10,028 nt of DNA, from assembly GCA_029098065.1 (NCBI GenBank), contig JAQXNP010000166.1:1-10028 (forward strand), given 5' to 3'. The position numbers and the translations under genes were made by a program. The notes beneath the pieces are model-generated. The model did no database searches. It was not told where the DNA came from and was given only the letters and a program-made list of their open reading frames with translations. How positions within the stretch are numbered: the stretch's first letter is position 1; each line of letters begins with the position of its first letter. Origin of the DNA: Clostridiales bacterium (lineage in GTDB: Bacteria > Bacillota > Clostridia > Oscillospirales > Oscillospiraceae). Below are positions 4,722-10,028 of the stretch, one piece after another.

Positions 4722-6598
4722 CAGCCGTCCAGCCCCAGAGGAAGAATGGCGCAGTAATCCTCTGCCGTACCGCCGTTCCGGAAACACTCCAGGATCTTCC
4801 GGCCCACCGGGTGGAGCTCTGGAGTGTCGTAGACCGCCAGCTCCTGTGCAAAGAAGTCGGTGAGGATCTTGGCTCCGGTATCATAGCCCTTGAGACCCAG
4901 CCGCTCCTGCAGTTCGGGGCGCAGGAATTTGGGAGAGATGTACTGTCCGTCCACCTTCATCTCCCGGAGGGAATAGCCCAGAATGGGGCAGCGGGCGGGG
5001 ACCAGCCGGTCCATCCTCATGTTGACTCCGCCCCGGCGGGCCAGATACTCCCGGGCGATCCACTCGGCGGAAAACCCGATCTCGTAGATGCCGATGTGCT
5101 GATTGGGGATGAGCGCATACTTGGTATTGGGGCAGTTCAGAATCTGCTCCAGCAGCAGGTTGGCCTGCTTGACCCGCTCCCCGGTGGCGAAGGGCCAGTA
5201 GGAGCCCACTCCCTCACTGGCCAGCGGTACGTCATCGGTGATGCTGGGGTTGTTGTAGCCTCTGGGCGCCACCAGCCGCCACAGCCAGGCCAAGGCGGGA
5301 GGCAGGATGTGCATGAGCCCCACAATGCCGTAGCTGGGGTGGTCCTCGGTGGCAGGGGGCATCCGGACTCCGAAGCTCCGCACATCCACCTCCACCGGCC
5401 CGTTCACCACCCTCTCCATCATCCGGCGGGGAATGATGACCCGGGGATTGGGACAGGGGGTGCCGTCAGAATCCAGAGAGTGCTCCCACAGCAGGCAGGT
5501 GGCCTTGGGCACGCCCTGGAGGTTAAAGAAGATCAGCGGTTCCCTGGTGTGGATGGAGATCCGCTCATAGACCGGGTCGCTGCCGTATTCGGTGATCCCG
5601 TCCACCCGGACAAACCAGCCGTCCTCTCCGTCGGCCAGAGCCAGCTTGCCGTTGGAGGGCTGAAAGCCGGGCTGGCACATGGCCATATCGTCGGTGACCG
5701 GCTCAATGGTACAGGTGTCGCTCATACTGATGTAATGCTTCGTTCCGGTGACGGTATTCAGGCCCACCAGGACACGGCCATCCTCCTCCCGGTGCACATC
5801 CTGGAGAAGCTCGCTTTTGCCGCCGCCGGAGGCGCCCTCGTGCATCATCACCATTTCGTTCTCATAGGGAGTGATGATCCGGGCGGCAGAGGCATGGGCG
5901 GTGACCCAGCCCTCCTTCTCCCCGATATCCAGCAGTACACTGTAGACCCCCTTCTTGGCCGAAGGGCCCGGGTAGAGGTTATAGGCAAAGATCTCGTGAA
6001 GGCTGCGGCTGCGGCTGTGCACCACCACCTGCTTTCCCTGAAAGCGGGTATGCCGGAAGGGCGGAGCCACATAGATAATGGCCCTCGGAGTGAATTCTTT
6101 CACCTCCCGGATGTTGACGAAAGCCTGGAGCTGGGAAAGCGCGAAGGCGAAAAAGGCCGCGTTCCGGGGGCAGACCAGCACCGCTTCATAACCGTAGTCA
6201 TATCCCCCGGCCTTGAAGGGCACCAGGATCAGCTCCTGGGTGGCCAGCCACTTCATGGTCTCTTCCCGGACCTCTTCAAAGGGGTAGCCGTAAACATCCT
6301 CGAATCTGGGTTTGTCGGTGGACTCATCGTCGGCGATGCGCATACTGTCCGGGTCCCGCCGGCGCATGTAGTCCTCGGTATAGTTCACCACAGCGCCGTT
6401 GCGGCAGCGGACCACGGTGGCCTCCCGCACCAGCTTTCCATTTACGTCATAGCTCACCTCGACCCAGTCCGCGTGGCCGCTGCCGAAGATGAGCTCATAG
6501 AGCGTCTCCTTGCTCTCCGGCACGATGACGCTGGGACTGTGCTCCACCACCCGGGAAAGTTCCTCTGGAAAGTGGAACCGTTCCATCAGAATATTCAA
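4721..6598 (-). CDS. DUF4914-like P-loop protein, PEP carboxykinase-like
   Basis: A 625-residue soluble protein of unknown function. I recognise it as most like the DUF4914 family, which resembles ATP-dependent PEP carboxykinase/HPr kinase around the nucleotide site. The P-loop is at G255-S262 in MHEGASGGGKSE, with K261 and S262 expected to bind the phosphates; PEPCK has a similar GxSGxGKTT loop. DGEDGWFVRVDGI near 323-335 and TREPLIFFNLQG near 351-362 fall where PEPCK has its metal and adenine segments, but I cannot assign catalytic residues. The true PEPCK signature is not evident, so it should not be called pckA. The start is a TTG (6598) with GAGG 8 nt upstream; the ATG at codon 5 has no ribosome site. 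It lies 22 nt after holA and overlaps the RNase M5-like gene by 1 nt, giving one operon. Confidence 0.75.
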   Translation of the reverse strand: MNILMERFHFPEELSRVVEHSPSVIVPESKETLYELIFGSGHADWVEVSYDVNGKLVREATVVRCRNGAVVNYTEDYMRRRDPDSMRIADDESTDKPRFEDVYGYPFEEVREETMKWLATQELILVPFKAGGYDYGYEAVLVCPRNAAFFAFALSQLQAFVNIREVKEFTPRAIIYVAPPFRHTRFQGKQVVVHSRSRSLHEIFAYNLYPGPSAKKGVYSVLLDIGEKEGWVTAHASAARIITPYENEMVMMHEGASGGGKSELLQDVHREEDGRVLVGLNTVTGTKHYISMSDTCTIEPVTDDMAMCQPGFQPSNGKLALADGEDGWFVRVDGITEYGSDPVYERISIHTREPLIFFNLQGVPKATCLLWEHSLDSDGTPCPNPRVIIPRRMMERVVNGPVEVDVRSFGVRMPPATEDHPSYGIVGLMHILPPALAWLWRLVAPRGYNNPSITDDVPLASEGVGSYWPFATGERVKQANLLLEQILNCPNTKYALIPNQHIGIYEIGFSAEWIAREYLARRGGVNMRMDRLVPARCPILGYSLREMKVDGQYISPKFLRPELQERLGLKGYDTGAKILTDFFAQELAVYDTPELHPVGRKILECFRNGGTAEDYCAILPLGLDG

Positions 6599-6620
6599 AA
6601 AAATGACCTCGCTTTCTCAT

Positions 6621-7658
6621 TTAAGACGCTTTTTTCACCGACAGTTCCAGAAGCAGGCCGGTGAGCAGTTCTCCGCCGTCGGCGCCGGTGGACTTCATGG
6701 CCAGATCGGTCTCCTCACAGCGGATCACGGCCCGTCGGCACCAATCCAGGGAAAACTTCCGGGCAGACTGCATCAATTTCTCCGCCTGGTAGGACATCCG
6801 CATCCCCCACAGCTCCATGAGCCACTTGCTTCCCTTCCCGCCCTCAATGGCCAGGCGGGCAGTGTAAAGCTGCCGGATCTGTCTGCCCAGCACTGCCAGC
6901 AGCTTGATGGGCGCTTCCTGCATGTGGAGCAGATCTCCCAGCACCGAAAAGGCCCGATCGAAATTCCCGGCGGCGATGGCATCGGTAAGCTGAAAAACCA
7001 CCGCGTCCAGCTGAGGCGTCGCCACCGCGTCGATATCCTGCCGGGTAACCCGCTTCTCTTTGGCATAGGCGCCGATTTTACCGATCTCGGAAATGAGTCC
7101 CGTCATCAGATCCCCGCACAGGAAGATGAGATACTGGGCGTCTCCGGTGCTGATGTCGTGGCCCAGGGCGCGGAAACGCCGTGCGATCCAGTCGGTGAGA
7201 TCTCCCTGGTCCTGACGGGCAAAATCCACGATCTGTCCCTTTTCCTTCACCAGCTTGGCCAGTTTCATCCGGTTGTCCGCCTTATACGGGATGACATCGT
7301 AGAGAAATACCAGGCACACATAGTCGGGCAGATCGGAGATCAGAGCGGTCATGGCCTCTCCATCCCCCTTATAGATATCGTAATCCGAGACCACCACCAA
7401 CGTGCGCTCACTCATCATCGGCATGGCGTCCACCATTTCCTGAATCTTGCGGACCGTACAGTCCTTTCCCTGGAGAATGTGGAAGTTAAAATCATCCAGC
7501 CCGCCGGTCAGGAGGGTCTCTTTCATTTTGCCCAGATAATAGTCCCGAAGGTAGACTTCTTCTCCATGAAAGATATAGAGATTCCCGATGCTTCCGGCTG
7601 CGATATCTCTCTTCAGGGTCCGATAGGCCGAATCATCAGCCTTCTTCTTCCATGCCAT
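6621..7658 (-). CDS. holA: DNA polymerase III subunit delta
   Basis: A 345-residue protein, the delta subunit of the clamp loader, which opens the DnaN sliding clamp so it can be placed on primed DNA. The N-terminal AAA+-like domain contains LYIFHGEEVYLRDYYL (residues 27-42), the usual delta opening with a degenerate nucleotide site, then LVVVSDYDIYK and the CLVFLYD strand. The C-terminal collar part (about residues 205-335) has FQLTDAIAAGN, ALLHMQEAPIKLLAVLGRQIRQLYTA-like helices typical of HolA, and KSTGADGGELLTGLLLEL near the end. Length is normal (about 330-350). ATG at 7658 is chosen because GAGGAG (7671-7666) lies 7 nt before it; codons further upstream cross the promoter. It is the first gene of a three-gene operon with the DUF4914-like and RNase M5-like genes. 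Confidence 0.95.
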   Translation of the reverse strand: MAWKKKADDSAYRTLKRDIAAGSIGNLYIFHGEEVYLRDYYLGKMKETLLTGGLDDFNFHILQGKDCTVRKIQEMVDAMPMMSERTLVVVSDYDIYKGDGEAMTALISDLPDYVCLVFLYDVIPYKADNRMKLAKLVKEKGQIVDFARQDQGDLTDWIARRFRALGHDISTGDAQYLIFLCGDLMTGLISEIGKIGAYAKEKRVTRQDIDAVATPQLDAVVFQLTDAIAAGNFDRAFSVLGDLLHMQEAPIKLLAVLGRQIRQLYTARLAIEGGKGSKWLMELWGMRMSYQAEKLMQSARKFSLDWCRRAVIRCEETDLAMKSTGADGGELLTGLLLELSVKKAS

Positions 7659-7689
7659 GCCGTTGCTCCTCTCTTTGCGCAATGAGATG

Positions 7690-7718
7690 AGTATAGCATA
7701 ACCGCCCGGATTTTGCAA
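7690..7718 (-). promoter_or_regulatory. SigA promoter of the holA operon
   Basis: On the - strand TTGCAA (7718-7713) and TATACT (7695-7690) are 17 bp apart, giving a start near 7683 and a leader of about 25 nt ahead of holA. The -35 box covers the loop and inner pairs of the hairpin at 7702-7727. Confidence 0.75.
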
Positions 7719-7727
7719 TCCGGGCGG
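7702..7727 (-). terminator. Hairpin after the MATE gene, likely terminator
   Basis: CCGCCCGGATT (7702-7712) and AATCCGGGCGG (7717-7727) form a perfect 11-bp stem with a 4-nt loop; on the - strand the loop is GCAA, a stable GNRA tetraloop. Only two T follow before ATG, so the T-tail is poor. Its place 31 nt after the MATE stop codon favours a terminator. Confidence 0.6.
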
Positions 7728-7758
7728 CCGGATCTTTCATAATTTGCCTCTGTGCCGT

Positions 7759-9087
7759 TTACAGGAGAGGCTTGGAACGCCAGGCTCCGGACTTCCAACG
7801 CAGCAGGAACAGTACCGCGCGGATACACTCGTCACAGGCCATAGCCATCCAGAGGCCGGGCAGCCCAAGGCCAAAATGAACGCCAAAAAGCCAGCTGCCG
7901 CCCACAGCCACCACCCATGCGAAGATGACGCACAGCGTGATCGGATATTTGATATCGCCGCAGGCCTGAAGCACCCGGCACATGACCATATTCACCGCGC
8001 GCCCCACTTCCAGGGGGATCTCGATCAGCATGATCGTAGGGGCCAGGGTCAGGATATCCGGGTCACTGGTGAAAATGGAGTAAACCGGCCGGGCAAAGAT
8101 GTACAGCAGGACGGATACGGTGAGCGACACGCCCACAGATCCCGCCAGGGCCCGCCGCACGCTCTTTTCCGTACCGGGCACGTCGCCAGCTCCCATGAGA
8201 CGTGCCGCCACCACCTGGGCGGCCTGGGACAGGGCGGAGCCAAACAGGTAGGTGATGTTGGCAAACATGTTGGCGTAGACCCGGGTGTTCACCACAAACT
8301 GGGCGAAGCGGTTGCACACCGTCTGGATGCAGATCTGGGACAGGTTGTAGGACATGGACTCGCCGCCGGTGGGCAGTCCGATGGCCAGCAGCCGCTTGAA
8401 CTGTTCTGCGGGAAAGGGCCGCAGGTCGCTGAACTGAATCGCTTTTCCGAACCGCCTGCGGAACAGGACTCCGATGGCGATGACCCCGATGAGCCGGGAC
8501 AGATCGCTGGAGATGGCCGCCCCCAGCACCCCCAGGGCGGGGACGGGCCCCAGCCCATTGATCAGAATGGCGTTGCCGCCGATATTGAGGCAGTTCATCA
8601 GAACCGAGATGAGCATGGTCTCTTTCATCATCTGACTGCTGCGGAAAAATGCCGTAAAGGTCAGATACACCGACTGAAACACCATACCGGCGCCGATGAT
8701 CCGCATGTAGCCGCAGGTCTTATCCAGAATATCCTCATGGACGCCCATGAGCCGGAAGATCCCCCCGCACCCAAAGACCAGCACCAGACTGACGATGACG
8801 CCAAAACAGATATTGGTCACCAGCGCCACCGTATAAGTCCGGTTCACCCGCCGGGTGTCCTTTGCCCCGATGTACTGGGAGATCAGGATCATGGAGGCAG
8901 TGCAGATCACCGAGAACACCAGCAGCACCAGATTGGTGACCTGATTGGCATTCCCGATGGCCCCCACCCCGCTGGGGTCATGCCAGCCCACCATGATCTG
9001 GTCCGCGTTGCCCACCAGCATCTGAAGCAGCAGCTCCACAAAAATGGGCCAGCTCAGGGCCAAAATATTGTTTTCTCTGTTCTCCAT
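7759..9087 (-). CDS. MATE family multidrug/cation efflux transporter
   Basis: A 442-residue integral membrane protein of the MATE family (MatE domain, duplicated), which exports organic cations, drugs or metabolites in exchange for Na+ or H+. The N-terminal half (about 8-215) opens with ALSWPIFVELLLQMLVGNADQ, the usual first helix with a NADQIMVG segment, followed by SQYIGAKD; the C-terminal half (about 225-430) repeats the layout with GLPTGGESMSYNL and AARLMGAGD. About twelve hydrophobic helices can be seen and the length is normal. I start at ATG 9087, since GAGGG (9100-9096) lies 8 nt before it; the TTG two codons upstream is only 2 nt from that site. It is a single-gene transcript with its own promoter. 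The substrate cannot be told from sequence; no regulator gene lies beside it. Confidence 0.95.
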   Translation of the reverse strand: MENRENNILALSWPIFVELLLQMLVGNADQIMVGWHDPSGVGAIGNANQVTNLVLLVFSVICTASMILISQYIGAKDTRRVNRTYTVALVTNICFGVIVSLVLVFGCGGIFRLMGVHEDILDKTCGYMRIIGAGMVFQSVYLTFTAFFRSSQMMKETMLISVLMNCLNIGGNAILINGLGPVPALGVLGAAISSDLSRLIGVIAIGVLFRRRFGKAIQFSDLRPFPAEQFKRLLAIGLPTGGESMSYNLSQICIQTVCNRFAQFVVNTRVYANMFANITYLFGSALSQAAQVVAARLMGAGDVPGTEKSVRRALAGSVGVSLTVSVLLYIFARPVYSIFTSDPDILTLAPTIMLIEIPLEVGRAVNMVMCRVLQACGDIKYPITLCVIFAWVVAVGGSWLFGVHFGLGLPGLWMAMACDECIRAVLFLLRWKSGAWRSKPLL

Positions 9088-9128
9088 GGACAAAACCCTC
9101 TTCGATGTTCAAACACAATATCAAAGAG

Positions 9129-9156
9129 ATTATATCCGCTGTTCGGAAAAAGGCAA
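9129..9156 (-). promoter_or_regulatory. SigA promoter of the MATE gene
   Basis: On the - strand TTGCCT (9156-9151) and a consensus TATAAT (9134-9129) are 16 bp apart, putting the start near 9122 and leaving a leader of about 35 nt before ATG 9087. Confidence 0.82.
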
Positions 9157-9234
9157 TTGTCATTCCCGCCAGACTTTGGGAGGACCCGCGGCGGTTTCCT
9201 GTCCAAGTCTACTTTTCGCTCCGTCCGCCCTTTC

Positions 9235-9263
9235 TTGACGCCCGCTCTCACATGGGCTACAAT
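9235..9263 (+). promoter_or_regulatory. SigA promoter of the P1 peptidase gene
   Basis: TTGACG (9235-9240) and TACAAT (9258-9263) are 17 bp apart, each one base from consensus. The start should be near 9270, giving a leader of about 85 nt. It is divergent from the MATE promoter, with 78 bp between the two -35 boxes. Confidence 0.87.
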
Positions 9264-9273
9264 AATATCTGCC

Positions 9274-9298
9274 GGATCAACCGCAAAGCGGCGGATCC
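9274..9298 (+). other. Leader hairpin before the peptidase gene
   Basis: GGATC (9274-9278) pairs with GATCC (9294-9298) and CCGC (9281-9284) with GCGG (9288-9291), separated by a 2x2 internal loop and closed by AAA. It lies at the very 5' end of the predicted transcript. It may protect the mRNA or regulate it; no known riboswitch class is recognised and no T-tract follows. Confidence 0.5.
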
Positions 9299-9354
9299 CC
9301 GCGGCGGCCCCGGCATGTCTTTCAAATTTGTCTTTTTGTCAGGAGGAACAGCCC

Positions 9355-10028
9355 ATGTATCAGCTTCGTGCCCGGGATTACGGCATCTGTGTCGGGGATC
9401 TCCCCACCGGGAAGCGGAACAAAATCACCGATGTACCGGGCGTCACGGTGGGACACTGCACAATCGATACCGCCGAGCACAAGACCGGCGTCACCGTCCT
9501 CCTCCCCTGCCCGGAGAATCCCTTCACCCACAAACTGCCCGCCGCGTCCTTTGTTCTCAACGGCTTCGGCAAAACTCTGGGACTGGTCCAGATAGACGAG
9601 CTGGGCACGCTGGAAACTCCCATTGCCCTGACCAACACGCTGAACGTGGGTCTGGTCCATGACGCCCTGGTGGAATACGTGATCCAGAGGAGTGAGGCCG
9701 AGGGGACCGAGGTGCGCTCGGTGAATCCAGTGGTGTGCGAGTGCAACGACGGCGGGCTCAACCACATCCAGAAGCGGGCAGTGGGCCGGGAACACGTCTT
9801 TTCCGCGTTTGCCTCCGCCTCCCCCGACTTTGACGAGGGGGACGTGGGGGCCGGCAAGGGCATGGTATGTCACGGGCTCAAGGGCGGCATCGGCTCGGCC
9901 TCCCGGCGGATCGAGGCCGGCGGTCACACCTATACCATGGGCGCCCTGGTACTGGCCAACCACGGCCGGCTGGCCGATCTGACCATCGCCGGGCGGAACG
10001 TGGGGGCGGAGATCGAGGCGGCCAGGGC
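9355..10028 (+). CDS. P1 family peptidase (S58, DmpA-like), 3' end missing
   Basis: The first 224 codons of a gene that runs off the window; the frame is open to the last base. The family (L-aminopeptidase/D-esterase DmpA, beta-peptidyl aminopeptidase BapA) consists of self-cleaving N-terminal nucleophile type enzymes, usually 320-380 residues, so about two thirds is present. Visible family motifs: KITDVPGVTVGH (23-34), LNGFGKTLGL (68-77) with LETPIALTNTLNVG (86-99), NPVVCECNDGGLN (124-136), GAGKGM (165-170), GLKGGIGSASR (174-184), and YTMGALVLANHGRLADL (193-209). The start is ATG 9355 with AGGAGG 8 nt upstream (9341-9346). No signal peptide is seen, so a cytoplasmic role in peptide or amino-acid amide turnover is likely. 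I cannot say with certainty which Ser is the nucleophile. The C-terminal part, expected to finish the active site, lies outside. Confidence 0.93.
   Translation, partial: MYQLRARDYGICVGDLPTGKRNKITDVPGVTVGHCTIDTAEHKTGVTVLLPCPENPFTHKLPAASFVLNGFGKTLGLVQIDELGTLETPIALTNTLNVGLVHDALVEYVIQRSEAEGTEVRSVNPVVCECNDGGLNHIQKRAVGREHVFSAFASASPDFDEGDVGAGKGMVCHGLKGGIGSASRRIEAGGHTYTMGALVLANHGRLADLTIAGRNVGAEIEAAR

Noticed and set aside
6580..6620. ATG directly after the holA stop, leading through a run of seven T on the - strand, with possible slippage into the DUF4914-like frame
   Set aside because: No ribosome site serves that ATG, and the TTG at 6598 has GAGG at a good distance; frameshifting is not needed.
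4811..6664. 617-codon open frame on the + strand opposite the DUF4914-like gene
   Set aside because: It mirrors the real - strand gene in GC-rich DNA, has no ribosome site, and its product is low-complexity (runs of His, Leu, Gly, Pro) with no family resemblance.
6510..7685. 391-codon open frame on the + strand opposite holA
   Set aside because: Antisense shadow of holA; no start signal and no recognisable protein.
9171..9210. AGACTT / AAGTCT inverted repeat between the divergent promoters
   Set aside because: Only 6 bp arms with a 28-nt spacer; expected by chance at this length.
9105..9662. 185-codon + strand frame and 213-codon - strand frame (9322-9963) over the peptidase
   Set aside because: Both overlap the peptidase frame starting at 9355, which has the ribosome site and all family motifs; the others have neither.
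1..10028. Mobile element, CRISPR, phage or defence system
   Set aside because: No transposase, integrase, direct-repeat array, att-like repeats or toxin-antitoxin pair seen; all genes have housekeeping-like families and similar base composition.

Overview
The window is GC-rich bacterial chromosome that reads like a Clostridia genome of the Oscillospiraceae type (Flavonifractor, Intestinimonas or Lawsonibacter relatives). This placement is inferred from protein style (an AlaS with a CxVGCDCDR-type segment, DUF4250, a DUF4914-type protein, FolT with a THF riboswitch), strong AGGAGG ribosome sites, SigA-like promoters and high GC at third codon positions. It looks like an ordinary core-genome segment: I see no insertion sequence, phage gene, CRISPR array, tRNA or rRNA.

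Layout. Bases 1-2337 (+): the 3' four fifths of alaS, then a 57-residue DUF4250 protein 2 nt downstream, closed by a strong intrinsic terminator. Bases 2340-3149 (+): a promoter, a single-domain cupin and a HINT-type HIT hydrolase whose genes overlap by 8 nt, closed by a terminator that also works for the opposite strand. Bases 3246-4100 (-): folT, the substrate-binding subunit of a folate ECF transporter, with a full regulatory leader: SigA promoter, tetrahydrofolate riboswitch, and a hairpin that buries the ribosome binding site. Bases 4128-7718 (-): a holA / DUF4914-like / RNase M5-like operon. Bases 7759-9156 (-): a MATE efflux transporter with its own promoter. Bases 9235-10028 (+): a divergent promoter and the first 224 codons of a P1-family (S58, DmpA-like) peptidase, cut by the window end.

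The most informative part is the folT leader. The aptamer core, the promoter and a 12-bp helix that covers the Shine-Dalgarno can all be read by eye. The 5' strand of the aptamer is also complementary to the anti-Shine-Dalgarno strand, which gives a simple OFF-switch model: folate bound, aptamer folded, ribosome site covered. The second theme is compaction: the folT and holA promoters each carry their -35 element inside the putative terminator hairpin of the gene before them.

The genes without a settled role are the DUF4914-like P-loop protein (resembling PEP carboxykinase around its nucleotide site), the RNase M5-like TOPRIM protein coupled to it by a TGATG overlap, the DUF4250 protein and the cupin. 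No gap longer than 300 bases lacks a gene; the two largest gaps (about 265 bases each) are filled by the folT leader and by the two divergent promoters of the transporter and peptidase genes. I do not see a previously undescribed multi-gene system here.
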